Below are positions 1-10,000 of a stretch of 64,000 nucleotides of DNA, piece by piece. Every line of letters starts with the position of its first letter. Within the stretch, counting starts at the first letter, position 1. A program made the translations under genes and the position numbers. The DNA is taken from positions 930,001 to 994,000 of the forward strand of contig NZ_CP109137.1 in NCBI RefSeq assembly GCF_035918095.1. The letters are read 5' to 3'. The notes under the pieces are model-generated. The model saw nothing but the letters and a program-made list of their open reading frames with translations. It had not been told where the DNA came from and searched no databases. This DNA comes from Streptomyces sp. NBC_01750 (GTDB taxonomy: Bacteria; Actinomycetota; Actinomycetes; Streptomycetales; Streptomycetaceae).

Positions 1-643
1 CCCGTACGAAGAGCACAAGCAGCAGCACGCCAAGTGCGGCGGCGCAGAAGCTGACCACGAACACCGCGTCGTAGCCGTCGCGTGCGGCCCACAGCACGGC
101 GAATGCGGCGACCGGGCCGAGCAGGGCGCCCGCGGTGTCCATCGCCCGGTGCACTCCGAAGGCCCTGCCCTGCTCCTCGGGCGGGCAGGACAAAGAGATC
201 AGCGCGTCCCGTGGGGCGGTGCGGAGTCCCTTGCCGGTGCGGTCGGCGGCGAGCACGGCGCCGACCGCCCAGGGTGTCGTGGCGGCGAGCAGGGCGAGCT
301 TGCAGAAGGCGGACAGGGCATAGCCGGTGCCGGCGACGAGTTTGCGGCGCTGGGCGCGGTCGGCGAGGTGTCCGCCGAGCAGCCGGGACAGCACCGTCGC
401 ACCCTGGTAGAGACCGTCGAGGGCGCCGAAGGCCAGCGGGGACATACCGAGGCCGACGACGAGATAGAGCGGTAGTACGGCGGTGACCATCTCGGCGGAG
501 ACATCCGTGACCAGGCTGACCGCGCCGAGGGCGATGACGTTGCCGGCGACCGCGCGGCGGGCTCCGGTGCCGCGCGGGGGGCCCGGCCGGGTGCGGCGTA
601 CACCCGCGGTGGTGTCGGCGGCCCGGCCGGCCGACAGATACAC
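1..643 (-). CDS. MFS transporter, N-terminal part (cut by window edge)
   Basis: The frame is open from a GTG at 643 to the left edge, so about 214 N-terminal residues are visible and the C-terminal half lies outside the window. A GGAAGGGAG ribosome site sits 6 bases before the GTG. Residues 31-66 form the first hydrophobic segment. GHLADRAQRRK at 91-101 is the loop 2-3 motif of the major facilitator superfamily, and DRTGKGLRTAPRDAL at 134-148 is typical of an MFS subgroup annotated as drug or metabolite exporters. It is the last visible gene of the minus-strand series that starts with the PKS genes, 46 bases after the phosphoesterase. Export of the PKS product is a reasonable inference, but the substrate cannot be read from the sequence. 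Confidence 0.88.
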   Translation of the reverse strand, partial: MYLSAGRAADTTAGVRRTRPGPPRGTGARRAVAGNVIALGAVSLVTDVSAEMVTAVLPLYLVVGLGMSPLAFGALDGLYQGATVLSRLLGGHLADRAQRRKLVAGTGYALSAFCKLALLAATTPWAVGAVLAADRTGKGLRTAPRDALISLSCPPEEQGRAFGVHRAMDTAGALLGPVAAFAVLWAARDGYDAVFVVSFCAAALGVLLLVLFVR

Positions 644-689
644 GGGTGTCTCCCTTCCAGTGGCTGAGATACCGTCAGAACATCAGGGA

Positions 690-1880
690 TCAGAACCAGT
701 TGACGGTCAGAGGGAAAGTGGTGCCGGCGGAGGCCGTGGTGGCGTCGGCGGCCGTGGCGGTGCTCCGGAGGGTGCCGGTCTGCCAGGGCTTTCCGGTGAT
801 ACGGCCGGTCGAGGTGTCGATGGACAGGCCGAACGGCAGTCCGGAGGCGCTGTACTTGATCGGAGCCCTGCCGCCGGTCGCGGTGATCTGGATGGTGCAG
901 CTCTGGTTGAACTTGCAGGTCTGCGCACCGGGGTCGGCCACGCTCAGATCCCCGCCGGGCGGCGTGCTGTCGCCGAAGACCTCGGTTACGGAGGTCGCGC
1001 TCGCCGCGTTGCCTGCGTGGGTGGTACCGAACAGGTCCTCGAAGGTGCGCAGCAGGTTGTAGTGGTTGTACGCGCCGCTGAACGTGCCCTGCTTGACCTT
1101 GGCCCCGGAGAAGACCGTGGCGATCCGGTTGGAGCCGAGGTAGTTGTCCTCGTCCCAAGTGAGCACCAGCAGACTGTTGTTGGCCTTGGCCCACTGTGCG
1201 TAGGTGTCGAGGTTGTTCTTCATCCATGTGTCTCCCGTGCCGACGGGGCACGAGTGCATGTCATTGCACTGGTTCGGGACGACGAACGACAGCTGCGGCA
1301 GCTGGGTGAAGTCACTCTTCGGGAACTGCGTCCAGGTCTTGCCGGTGTTGAGAGGCACGTTCCTGAAGGCGAACCAGGGGTTGTGCTTCTGCGCGTACTG
1401 GCCGTTCGTGCAGGCGGTGGAGCCCTCGCTCGGCAGGTCTTCGTTATAGGTGGCGAATGTCCTGCCGGCGGCGATCAGCTCCTGTCCGAGGTTGGCGGCG
1501 CTCATGGACTGCGGCGTGTAGCAGCCGTCGCCGGTGATGCCCTGGGTGCCGCCGGAGAAGAGGTTGAAGTAGTTCGGCTGGCTGGGGTGGGTCAGCGCCC
1601 GCATGCCGGTCAGACTGGCGCCGGCGTTCGCGAGCTGGTTGATGTAGGGCGCGTTGGAGCTGCCGATGATCTCGCCGTACTGCTTGTTCTCGAAGACGAC
1701 GACCACGACGTGGTCGTAACTGGGCAGTGCGGCAGCCGTCTTCGGCGCCGCGGCGTGGGAGTCGGCCGTCCCGGGGGCGGCGATCAGACAGAGGGTGCCG
1801 AAGATCCCGGCGGCAGCCGCGCGCCACTTCCGGGTGCTGCTGCCGTGCGGTGCCCGTTCCGGCAGGGCTCTTGGTCTCAT
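690..1880 (-). CDS. secreted phosphoesterase (acid phosphatase/phospholipase C superfamily) with C-terminal Ig-like domain
   Basis: This 396-residue protein starts at an ATG preceded by AAGGAGGAG. Residues 1-45 look like a Sec signal peptide with a basic start and a hydrophobic stretch ending near ADSHA. The phosphoesterase family (PF04185-like) fold follows. Metal and active-site regions are SYDHVVVVVFENKQYGEI near 55-72, THPSQPNYFNLFSG, VLTWDEDN and AYNHYNLLRTFEDLFG. The last 85 residues resemble a putative Ig (He_PIG) module, recognisable from GLPFGLSIDTSTGRITG. The family removes phosphate from phospholipids or phosphomonoesters outside the cell. The gene lies 23 bases after the galactokinase-like gene and could be the tail of the PKS operon. 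Whether it acts on the PKS product or on phosphate supply is unknown. Confidence 0.9.
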   Translation of the reverse strand: MRPRALPERAPHGSSTRKWRAAAAGIFGTLCLIAAPGTADSHAAAPKTAAALPSYDHVVVVVFENKQYGEIIGSSNAPYINQLANAGASLTGMRALTHPSQPNYFNLFSGGTQGITGDGCYTPQSMSAANLGQELIAAGRTFATYNEDLPSEGSTACTNGQYAQKHNPWFAFRNVPLNTGKTWTQFPKSDFTQLPQLSFVVPNQCNDMHSCPVGTGDTWMKNNLDTYAQWAKANNSLLVLTWDEDNYLGSNRIATVFSGAKVKQGTFSGAYNHYNLLRTFEDLFGTTHAGNAASATSVTEVFGDSTPPGGDLSVADPGAQTCKFNQSCTIQITATGGRAPIKYSASGLPFGLSIDTSTGRITGKPWQTGTLRSTATAADATTASAGTTFPLTVNWF

Positions 1881-1903
1881 GACGGTGCTCCTCCTTGTTC
1901 CTA

Positions 1904-2797
1904 TCACTCCTCGCGGCGGGCCGCGCCCGCCACCGCGATGTTCAGGAAGCGCGGCACGGGCCGTCCGCTGCTGCGGAACTCCTCGGCCACGGTGGAACGG
2001 ACGGTCGTCAGACGGTCCTGCGGCAGCAGCACCAGGGCGCTGCGCCCCGGCTCTCGTCCGGGCCGCCAGGCGGCGAACGCACCTGCGCGCCGAGCGGCGT
2101 CCAGTGCGCTCCGGAGGTCGGCGGCGCCGGGTCCCTGGCCGCGTGTCACCAGGAGCATCAGCCTCGCCCCGTGTTCGGGCGGGTCGAAGGGGGTACGCCG
2201 TCGGCGGCCGTTGTCGAGCAGCAGAGCCGTGCCGGAGCGGGCGAAGAGCACGGCCTCCCGCAAGGCCTCGTCGCCGGAGGGCGCCGCAGCCCTGGCGAGG
2301 GCGGCGAGACGGCGACGAGGCAGCCGCGGTCCGGCGCGGCCGGCGTGCAGATCGGCGACCGCGAGCGCCACGGCGCACTCCAGCGGCTCCGCGCTGAAGA
2401 GTCCGGCCGCCGCGGTCAGCGTGGAGTGGATGTGCAGGTCGATGCCGCCACTGCCGTACCCGGCGCGGGCCATGGTGCGCAGCAGTGCGTAGCTGCGGGC
2501 GGCCCAGTCGGGGTGGGCCAAGGGCGGCCCGTTGAGCGGGAGTTCGCAGCTCTGCGCGGGGTGGGCGAGGGAGCTCAGCCGTACCAGGCCGTCCTCGCGG
2601 GGGGCCGCAGCCGCCGCCACGGGCCAGTCCGCCGCGGCGACGACACGGGGCGAGCCCAGATGGAAGGCGTGGGGGGCGCTCCACACGGTGGCCGGGGGGC
2701 GGTCGTGCGCCGATTCGAGGGCGTAGGCCACCAACCGGAAGAGCGGGTCGGCGGTGTGGCGACGGGCGATGTCCGGCGTGCTCGTGGCCGTACTCAT
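1904..2797 (-). CDS. galactokinase-like GHMP-fold protein with degenerate ATP motifs
   Basis: The protein has 297 residues from an ATG at 2797 with GGGGTG upstream. A GTG at 2806 would give a GTGA overlap with the methyltransferase stop and is a real alternative. The stretch GLFSAEPLECAVALAVADL aligns by eye with galactokinase motif 2 (GLSSSAALECAVALA...), but the glycine/serine phosphate loop is replaced by F-S-A-E-P. The N-terminal GEHTDY signature is absent, and the C-terminal GGFGG motif is replaced by AFAAWRPGREPG. I read it as a member of the galactokinase/GHMP lineage that has probably lost kinase activity. It is translationally close to the methyltransferase and glycosyltransferase genes, so a role with the sugar part of the product is plausible. 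Homology is moderately sure; function is unknown. Confidence 0.72.
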   Translation of the reverse strand: MSTATSTPDIARRHTADPLFRLVAYALESAHDRPPATVWSAPHAFHLGSPRVVAAADWPVAAAAAPREDGLVRLSSLAHPAQSCELPLNGPPLAHPDWAARSYALLRTMARAGYGSGGIDLHIHSTLTAAAGLFSAEPLECAVALAVADLHAGRAGPRLPRRRLAALARAAAPSGDEALREAVLFARSGTALLLDNGRRRRTPFDPPEHGARLMLLVTRGQGPGAADLRSALDAARRAGAFAAWRPGREPGRSALVLLPQDRLTTVRSTVAEEFRSSGRPVPRFLNIAVAGAARREE

Positions 2798-2802
2798 GTC
2801 CG

Positions 2803-4680
2803 TCACCCCGTCTCGTGAGCCGTCGGCGTCCTGCGAGCCAGCAGGCGGTAGGCATTGCCGCCCTCGGTGGCGCGGGCCACGCCCGCACGCACTCTGTCCA
2901 GGGCCGCCGCGACGGCGAAGCACGGCAGCGCGGCGGTGTGCACGACGGAGCGGACCACCCTTCGGGTGCGGGTCGCGGTGCCCGGACCCCACGGGGCGTA
3001 GGGGTGAGGAGCGAGCCGGTTCACGGTGAGGAGGACGGCGCCGACGAAGTCGCAGGCCTGATGGGCCGCGCCGTGCTCCTCCGCCAGGACGGTGAATCCG
3101 CGGTCGGCGAGTGCCTGCCGGAGGTTGGCGATCGGGATGAGGTGCTGGTGCTGGGGCTGGAACCAGGGCAGCCAGTGCGCGCCGAGGATGCGGGCGAGCC
3201 GTGATTCGGGGTCCGGCAGCTCGATGAGCAGATGCCCGCCGGGGGCCAGCACGGCGGCGGCCGCGTCGAGTTCGGCGAGCGGCTCGCGGGTGTGCTCCAG
3301 GTAGTGGTACATGCTGACGGTGTCGTAGCGGTGGACGAGCCCGGCGGCGAGATCGGGGAACTGGCCCTGGTGGGCGGTGCCGACCCAGCCGCGTACCTCC
3401 GCCTCGCGTACGGCGGCACTCATGTCCAGACCGTCGAAGCGGGTGCCTGGCCAGATGTCGCGCGCGCTGTCGCAGAAGTGACCGTGCCCGGTGCCCACGT
3501 CGAGCCAGGCGGTGGGCGTCCCGAACGGTTTCAGCATGGCGGCGCGGGCACGGTAGGAGCGGCCCATCGTGCCGAACACCTGGGCCGCGCCTCCGACGCC
3601 CAGGCCCTCGTAGAAGTCGCGGTAGTAGAAGTCGAGGCCGTCCAGGGAAAGTCGGGGGTTCTGGAAGACATGCCTGCACTCGCGGCACTGTTCAAGGGTG
3701 AAACGGCCCGGCTTGCCCTGGAGCAGATCGGGTACGCGGATGCGCACCGAGAGCTGGGTGGAGCCGCACCAGGGGCAGTCTGCGCGGCGGGGCTCGAAGA
3801 ACCGGTCGGTGCCGGCCTTGAGTTCGGCGGCATAGCCGGGGCGCAGCGACTCCAGCTCGACAGCCGGTCCGGCCGGTCCGGAGCGGTCGCTCGCCGCCGT
3901 ACGCAGCGCGGAGCCCAGCGAATACAGGGGCCGCGCCGCGGTGGCACGGATCAGATCGGCCGGGCGCAGCGGGCTACGGGGGCCGCCGAGGACCAGGGCG
4001 GGCTGCAGCCAGTACAGCGCGGCGGCCGCGGCCCCCCAGCCGCCGTCCGCGACGGCCGCCCGGACGAGCAGGGCGAGACCGGCCAGTTGAGCGACGGTCA
4101 GCAGGCCCGGTGGCAGGCCCTGGGCGCGCAGGTCCACGGCCCGGCGGGCGGGGTCGGGGGGCGGGGCGGCCAGGCCGGGTGCGATGGCGACGCCGGTCGC
4201 GGCGGGGGCGTACGGCTTCAGTCGCTTCAGGAGGATGTGCAGCTCGGCGGGGCCCGGACGCGCATGGGGACCGGTGTCGCAGTCCACGCCTGCCCGGCGC
4301 CGGACATCCTCGGCGATCAGCAGGGCCTGTCCGGCGCCGCGGCCGTCGGCCGTGCGGTGGTAGCGGGCGGCGCTGAGGTCGAGGAGCCGGAGCAGGCTCA
4401 GAGCGCGTTCCGTGTCCAGGCGGGCGGGAACCAGGTCGAGTACCTGCAGGCCGGTCCGTTCGGCGTGGGCGACGGCGGCGCGCACGGTGGCGTCGTCGAC
4501 CTCGACTCCGCGGGCGCTGATCAGGTGCCACTGGCCCGGAGGCGGTGTGCTGTGGCTGTCGGAGGCCCGGTCCAGGACGGGTACGGCGCGCAGCCTGCGG
4601 CGAGCGCGCACGGTGCCCGCGGTGAGCCCGGCCAGTGCGACGATCGCGGCCCATGGGAGGTCAGTCGGGAAAGGCGTCAT
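2803..4680 (-). CDS. SAM-dependent methyltransferase with zinc-binding motif and long N-terminal extension
   Basis: This is a 625-residue protein. Its ATG overlaps the glycosyltransferase stop codon by four bases (ATGA). Residues 8-24 are hydrophobic, followed by an alanine-rich region of about 270 residues with no family I recognise. Cysteines C302, C305, C332 and C335 form a CPWC...CREC zinc motif of the kind seen in sugar C-methyltransferases and related enzymes. The class I methyltransferase core follows, with the SAM loop WLDVGTGHGHF at 392-402, SMYHYLEH as motif IV (456-463) and LAPGGHLLIELPDP near 478-491. It probably methylates a glycosyl or acyl intermediate of this cluster. The N-terminal half may be a separate domain. 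The methyltransferase call is firm; the substrate is not known. Confidence 0.87.
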   Translation of the reverse strand: MTPFPTDLPWAAIVALAGLTAGTVRARRRLRAVPVLDRASDSHSTPPPGQWHLISARGVEVDDATVRAAVAHAERTGLQVLDLVPARLDTERALSLLRLLDLSAARYHRTADGRGAGQALLIAEDVRRRAGVDCDTGPHARPGPAELHILLKRLKPYAPAATGVAIAPGLAAPPPDPARRAVDLRAQGLPPGLLTVAQLAGLALLVRAAVADGGWGAAAAALYWLQPALVLGGPRSPLRPADLIRATAARPLYSLGSALRTAASDRSGPAGPAVELESLRPGYAAELKAGTDRFFEPRRADCPWCGSTQLSVRIRVPDLLQGKPGRFTLEQCRECRHVFQNPRLSLDGLDFYYRDFYEGLGVGGAAQVFGTMGRSYRARAAMLKPFGTPTAWLDVGTGHGHFCDSARDIWPGTRFDGLDMSAAVREAEVRGWVGTAHQGQFPDLAAGLVHRYDTVSMYHYLEHTREPLAELDAAAAVLAPGGHLLIELPDPESRLARILGAHWLPWFQPQHQHLIPIANLRQALADRGFTVLAEEHGAAHQACDFVGAVLLTVNRLAPHPYAPWGPGTATRTRRVVRSVVHTAALPCFAVAAALDRVRAGVARATEGGNAYRLLARRTPTAHETG

Positions 4681-5843
4681 ATCAGTTTCTCCAACTGGTC
4701 GGCCGCGGCCGCGGCACCGCCGGCCGCGGCGAACGAGGCCTGGATACGGCGGGCGGCCCGGCGGTGGGCGGGGTCGTCGAGTACGGCGGCGATCGCGTCT
4801 TGGAGTTCGTTTGCGCGGGCCCGGCCGAAGCGGACCCGGATCCCGGCCCCGGCCGCCGCGACCTGCTGGGCGACGATCGGCTGGTCGTCCCGGATCGGAG
4901 CGACGACCAGTGGCAGGCCGTGCGCGAGTGCCTCGCACACCGTGTTGTGGCCGCCGTGGCAGACGACGGCGTCGAGGTGGGGCAGCAGCTGGAGCTGGGG
5001 AACGTGCTCCAGAAGCAGAACACGGTCCGGTACCGCGCCGACCACGTCCGCGGGCGCGGCCAGGATCAGTTGCACGCGGTCGGCGAACCGTTCGGCAGCC
5101 TGCAGCACCGCGGCGTAGAAGCGGCCGCCGGCCTCACCGTTGAGGGTGCCGAGCGACACCAGGACCCGCCGTCGTACGGGATCGAGCCGCTGCCACGGGA
5201 AGGCCGAGCCGTCCGACGGGCGGGCGCTCAGCGCGGGGCCCACAAAGGCGTAGTGCCCCGGGTACGGCTCGTCCGCACCCACCAGTTCGAGCGTGGAGAA
5301 GACCAGGACAAGGCGGTCCGAGAAGCGCGGGTCCCAGCCGCCCGGTGCGCCGGAGTGGGCGAGCAGTCCGGCGATCCGGTCCGCCACCCACTCCCCCACT
5401 CTGGGGAAGCCGGCGAAGGGCCGGGTGAATTCGGCCGAGGTCGTCGCCGACGTCACCCACGGCAGCCCGCGCCGCTGCGCGATCACCGCCCCGGCGAGGG
5501 CCTGCTGGTCGACGACGAGCAGATCGGGGGCGTAGGCGTCGACCGCCGCCTCGACACCCGGCAGCATCGCCCGGGCAAGCGGGATGAGCGCCTCCTCCCA
5601 GAGGAAGCGCAGCGCGCCGACGCCGCGCAGATCACGCCAGTGCGCGTGCAGCGAGCCGTACCCCGCGGGCCCCGCGCGGTCGCCGGAGGGAAACAGCGCG
5701 GCGCCCGCCGGCAGGAGTCGGGGCAGCACTTCGGCGGGGCCCGTCCAGGCCACCCGGTGACCGCGCGCGGCCAGTTCGGCGGCGACGGCGACGGTGGGGT
5801 TGATGTGCCCGGCGAGAGGCGGGACGACGAACAGGACCTTCAT
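4677..5843 (-). CDS. GT1-family (MGT-type) glycosyltransferase
   Basis: The 388-residue protein has the GT-B architecture of macrolide-type, UDP- or dTDP-sugar-dependent glycosyltransferases. The N-terminal acceptor domain starts MKVLFVVPPLAGHINPTVAV, the usual first strand with the catalytic histidine region. The donor-binding domain contains VLVSLGTLNGEAG near 229-241 and the C-terminal signature CHGGHNTVCEALAHGLPLVV near 295-314. The length is normal for the family. The ATG at 5843 overlaps the preceding hydrolase stop, and its own stop overlaps the methyltransferase start, so the three are translationally coupled. It most likely attaches a sugar to the lipid or polyketide made by the two PKS proteins. 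The sugar and the acceptor position are unknown. Confidence 0.93.
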   Translation of the reverse strand: MKVLFVVPPLAGHINPTVAVAAELAARGHRVAWTGPAEVLPRLLPAGAALFPSGDRAGPAGYGSLHAHWRDLRGVGALRFLWEEALIPLARAMLPGVEAAVDAYAPDLLVVDQQALAGAVIAQRRGLPWVTSATTSAEFTRPFAGFPRVGEWVADRIAGLLAHSGAPGGWDPRFSDRLVLVFSTLELVGADEPYPGHYAFVGPALSARPSDGSAFPWQRLDPVRRRVLVSLGTLNGEAGGRFYAAVLQAAERFADRVQLILAAPADVVGAVPDRVLLLEHVPQLQLLPHLDAVVCHGGHNTVCEALAHGLPLVVAPIRDDQPIVAQQVAAAGAGIRVRFGRARANELQDAIAAVLDDPAHRRAARRIQASFAAAGGAAAAADQLEKLI

Positions 5844-6709
5844 ACGACCACCGCCGGGGCACGCCCGGTGCGGTCGGAACGGTCGGAGCCTTCGGAGGTA
5901 TCGGCGCCTTCGGAGCGTGGCCGCGCGGCTTCGGCCAGTCGGCCGAGCACCGCGTGCCGGAGCTCTTCGGTGCCGCCCTGGAGTACGTCGTGGCCCAGGC
6001 CCGGGATGATACGGACGGTGCAGTTCGGTGCGTGACGGGCCAGTTCCCGGGCACCCGGGACGAGTTCGGAGTGCTCGCCGCAGACGGCAAGCACCGGGCA
6101 GCGCACCCGCGCGAAGTCCGCGGGCATGAACGGCCGGCTCGCGGCGATGTCGTCGATCAGCGTGGTGCGGTTGAGGAGTTCGTCGGCCGTGGCGGTCAGC
6201 CGGGCGGCCTTGCGCGCACCGAGCGAGGAGAGTTCCTGCGGCACCTCGCTGCCTTCGAGGGCGAGGGCGGCGACGGACAGTGTGTCGAGCATGTTCTCGA
6301 TCCAGGGACCGTTCAGTGGGGCCTCGACCAGGACGAGCCCGGCGACGAGGTCGGGGCGCGCCAGGGCGGTGTGCAGAGCGATGGTGCCGCCATAGCTGTT
6401 GCCTATGAGGTGTACGGAGCGTTCGTCGAGGCCGAGGGCGGCGAGCAGGGCGGTCAGGTCCTGTACCGCGGTGCCGATGTCGTAACCGGTGGGCGGGCGC
6501 TCGGTGCGGCCGTGCCCTCGCAGGTCGTAGAGGACGACGTCGTGGCCGGCCCGCGCCGCGGGGACGGCGAGGGTGGCGTAGAAGCTGGAGAGGTTGTCGA
6601 CGACCAGGCCGTGGAGGAAGACGGCGGTCGTGCCCGCGGTACGGCTCACGTCGCCGCCGGGCAGCCGGTGGACGTGGAAGCGGAGGGAGTTGGCGAGGAC
6701 TTCGGCCAT
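5840..6709 (-). CDS. alpha/beta-hydrolase, possible product-release thioesterase
   Basis: This 289-residue alpha/beta-hydrolase has the oxyanion region AVFLHGLVVDN at 29-39 and LYDLRGHGRTERP at 60-72. The nucleophile elbow GNSYGG places the serine at residue 105, and GLGHDVLQ near 245-252 carries the catalytic histidine. CGEHSELV occupies the usual acid position, with glutamate or a nearby residue as the likely acid. The last 25 residues are a low-complexity Ser/Asp/Arg tail. The gene lies 7 bases after the ACP gene and overlaps the glycosyltransferase start. Because neither PKS protein shows a thioesterase domain, release of the chain by this enzyme is an attractive inference. Hydrolase membership is firm; the thioesterase role is not shown. 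Confidence 0.88.
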   Translation of the reverse strand: MAEVLANSLRFHVHRLPGGDVSRTAGTTAVFLHGLVVDNLSSFYATLAVPAARAGHDVVLYDLRGHGRTERPPTGYDIGTAVQDLTALLAALGLDERSVHLIGNSYGGTIALHTALARPDLVAGLVLVEAPLNGPWIENMLDTLSVAALALEGSEVPQELSSLGARKAARLTATADELLNRTTLIDDIAASRPFMPADFARVRCPVLAVCGEHSELVPGARELARHAPNCTVRIIPGLGHDVLQGGTEELRHAVLGRLAEAARPRSEGADTSEGSDRSDRTGRAPAVVV

Positions 6710-6716
6710 GGCGGGC

Positions 6717-7055
6717 TCAGGCGGCCGGGGCAGGAGCGGTCGCCGGGACGGGCGTGGACGTGCGAGCCGTCGCTGGTGTGCCGGCGATATGAGACACGAG
6801 GTCGCCGACCGTCATGGCCAGAATCTCCTCCATGTCCTTCTCGGCCAGGAACGCCATCAGGTCCACCGCTGCGCCGTACCGCTGCTGGAGCAGTTCGGCG
6901 AGTGCGACGAACTCGATGCTCTCCAGCGCCAGGTCCTCGTTGAACGTGGTCTGCAGGGTGACCTCGTCCGCGAGGAGGAACTCGTCGCCGACCGTCTCGA
7001 CGAGCATGGCGGTGATCTCGGCGAGTATGCGTTCGGCCGTGGGGTCAGATGCCAT
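6717..7055 (-). CDS. stand-alone acyl carrier protein
   Basis: The 112-residue protein has the helical acyl-carrier fold. The phosphopantetheine site is the serine in NEDLALESIEFVALAELL, near residue 46, in the usual Asp-x-x-x-x-Ser context at the start of helix II. The last ~20 residues (Ala/Pro/Thr-rich) look like a flexible tail or a relic linker. The ATG has GGAGG upstream and lies within the end of the PKS gene (11-base overlap), so it is co-translated with it. It may supply a second carrier to the KS-AT-DH protein, which has no internal ACP, and would be charged by the PPTase domain of that protein. Confidence 0.93.
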   Translation of the reverse strand: MASDPTAERILAEITAMLVETVGDEFLLADEVTLQTTFNEDLALESIEFVALAELLQQRYGAAVDLMAFLAEKDMEEILAMTVGDLVSHIAGTPATARTSTPVPATAPAPAA

Positions 7056-10000
7056 GGCTGGCCTCCGTGGGGGTGGGGGTGGCTGAGCGGGCGGGGGTGG
7101 GGGCCGGGACTGTCCACGCGACCACGAAGGACTCGGGTGGGGTGTCCGGGCCGGGCCGATCCTGGACCGTGCTGATCCGAACGGTGTGGCTGCGGCCCTC
7201 GGGAGAGATCACACGGAGCCCGGTGGATCCGTCGGTGACGGTCCACTGCCGCAGGCGTCCGCCCAGACCCGTCCCTTCCGCCTTGGCGGCGGCTTCCTTG
7301 GCACACCAGAGCGCGGTGAGCGCCTGCGCCCCGTCCGACCCCTCCCTCGCCGCGAGTTGCCCGGCGAGTCGCCGCTCGTCGGCGGTGAGCGCGATACGGC
7401 TCAGTGCGCCGGGGTCGTCGGTGACGGCCTCTATGTCGATGCCGACAGCGTGGGCGGGATGGGCGTACGCGACAGCCAGCCGGTCCTTGTGGGCGAGGGA
7501 GAGCCACAGTCCGGCGGCGAGCGGACCTTCCGCGCGGGGCCGGCCGTGCTCGTCGTTGCCGACCGGGATCTCCACGGGGAAGAGCGGCCCCGCTCCGCCG
7601 TCCCACAGGAGCTGACGCGCCGCGTCCTTCGCGGCGATTCGCCCGAGCAGCCAGGCCGCGCGGGCTCGCGGCGGGCGCTGCTCGTACACCGCGCGTTCGG
7701 CGGCGCCCAGGTAGCGCCGCATCACCAGCTCCTGGGATGCGGGGTCGGTCCAGCGCCGCCGGGCCAGGCACCAGCCGCCGGGCTGAGGCTCGCCGATGCC
7801 GCAGATCTCGGGAGTGAACTTCATCGGCCACACCCGCTCGTCGGCGGCGAAGCGCCTGTAGGTCCAGCCTTCCAGCCGGGCCCGGAGTGTGCCGTCGGCG
7901 GAGGTGAGTTCCACGTCGCCCCGTACGGAGTCCGGCCGCACCCAACGGATCCGGGCGGTGGCACGCAGGAGTTCGCCGTCACGCGGGGCCGGACCGTACA
8001 GGCGGACACGCTCCAGCGACGCCGGGAAGACCAGCCGGTCGGCGGTCAGGCGCAACTGCATCCAGTGCCCGAGCAGTTGCCCCGCCGCGTCCAGCAGCGC
8101 GCCCGGCGCGGGCAGGGCGCGCAGCACCCCGCGGATGCCGTCCTCGGCGACGGCGGTCACTTCGTGAACGCCGGCGAAACCGGGCCCGTGGAACATCCAC
8201 CGGTCGCGGTAGAGGGCCTCGGCGCTGACGGGTGGCGGTTCTTCGCGGGTGAGTGGGGCGGAGTCGGGGGCGAGGCGGGAGGTGTGCCGGTCGGCGAGCA
8301 CGACGGTGACGGTCGCGCAGCCGCCTATCGCGACGTGTACCCGGCCGCTGCCGTCGGCGGCGGGTGTCGCGATGATCTCCGCATCGACGGGCGGAGCTAC
8401 GGGCAGCCAGCGCAGCGCCCTTACATCGTCGAAGCCGGCCACCACGCGTCCGGGCGCCGATTGGCGCGCGGCGTCGGCGGCCAGCTCCAGCAGCGTGGTC
8501 ATGGGAACGACAGGGAAGCGGTCGGAGGACTCCGGCCAGGTGTCGGGCTGGAGATAGACGCAGTGGTCACGGACGTACGGCATGGTCTCGAGGGAGAGCC
8601 TGCGCCGGGTGCGGTGGCCGGGGGGCGGCGCGGGGGCGGCCGGGACACGGGAGGCCGCCGGTGCGGCTTGCTGCCCAGCGCTGTGGGGCCCGGCGGAGTC
8701 CCCGACGGCCGGCGGGGCGGGGACCCCGGGCGCGTACGGCGACGACTGGCGGGCACTCGGTGCGCCGGCGGGCGCCGCCGCCCGGCAGGCCTCGACGACG
8801 GTGCGTACCGCGCCTTCCGTCTCCTCCAGTACGGCGTCCAGGGCCGACAGCAGCGCCGGGTGCCCGGCGATGGACGACCGGGTCGGCCGGGCCGGCCCGC
8901 CCAGGTGCAGCGAGGGCGCGGCGCCGCCGATGCTCACCAGAGGGGAGCCGAGATCGAGCCGTAAGGAACCGTGCGCGCCGGCAGGCGCGGTGTGCGCCGC
9001 CGGCTGGAGGGGTGCGGCGCCGTCGGGCCGCACGACGCTCTGCGCGTCGGCCGTGGGCCTGTCGGATGACACGAGCGCGGTCGGCTCGGGCCCGGTCAGC
9101 CGTTCCCAGCGGGGGTTCAGCCCCTCCGTCCACAACGCCGCGGCCAGTCTTCGCAGTTGGTCGAGACCGTTGCCACCGCGGCCTGCGCCCCCCGAGACCG
9201 CGAGGTGAGCCCGGCCGTGCAGGGTGTCCCCCACGAAACCCGGGAGGCTGCCCGGGCCCATCTGGACAAAGGCCCGTACACCCTCCGCGTACAGCCGCGC
9301 CGTCAGCTCCCGGAAACGCACCGGCTCCAGCAAGTGGCGCAGCACCACCTCACGGACTTCGTGCTCGGGCTCCGGATACGCGGTGCCCGTGGTCGCCGAC
9401 CACACGGGCACTGTCTGCGGACGCAGTGGCAGCGCGGCGAACGCGGAGCGCACCTGATCGAGATACGGCGCCCACATCGGCGTATGGAAGCCCGAGCGGA
9501 AGGGCAGCTCCTGTGCGAGCACGCCCTCGGCGGCCAGCCGGCTCAGCGCTTCGGCCACCGGACCGGGCTCGCCGCACAGCACCGACTGGTGCGGGCAGTT
9601 GTCATGGCTGACGGCGATGCGGTCCAGCCCGCGCAGCGCGTCGGCGGCCCGGCTCGCACCGCAGCCGAGTGCCGCGTACACCAGATCGGGGACGTCGAGA
9701 TCGCCCGGGCGCAGCGAGTCGAGGAACGTGTCGACGGCGCTCTGCGGGTACATCCCGGCAACCACCATGGCGGTCCATTCGCCGAGGCTGTGCCCGGCGA
9801 GCAGGTCGGCCTCGATGCCGAGTTCGGGGAGGACGCGGGCGAAGAACCGTCCGACGGCTATGGCGTCGACCGCCCGTTCCACCAGGGTGCCGCCGCCGGT
9901 CAGGGCAGGCCTCGGCAGTCCGAAGCGGTCGGCGACATCGTCGACACACGGTGTGAAGTCCGGTTCCAGGCCCGGGAAGAGGAACGCCAGGCGGGCGGCG

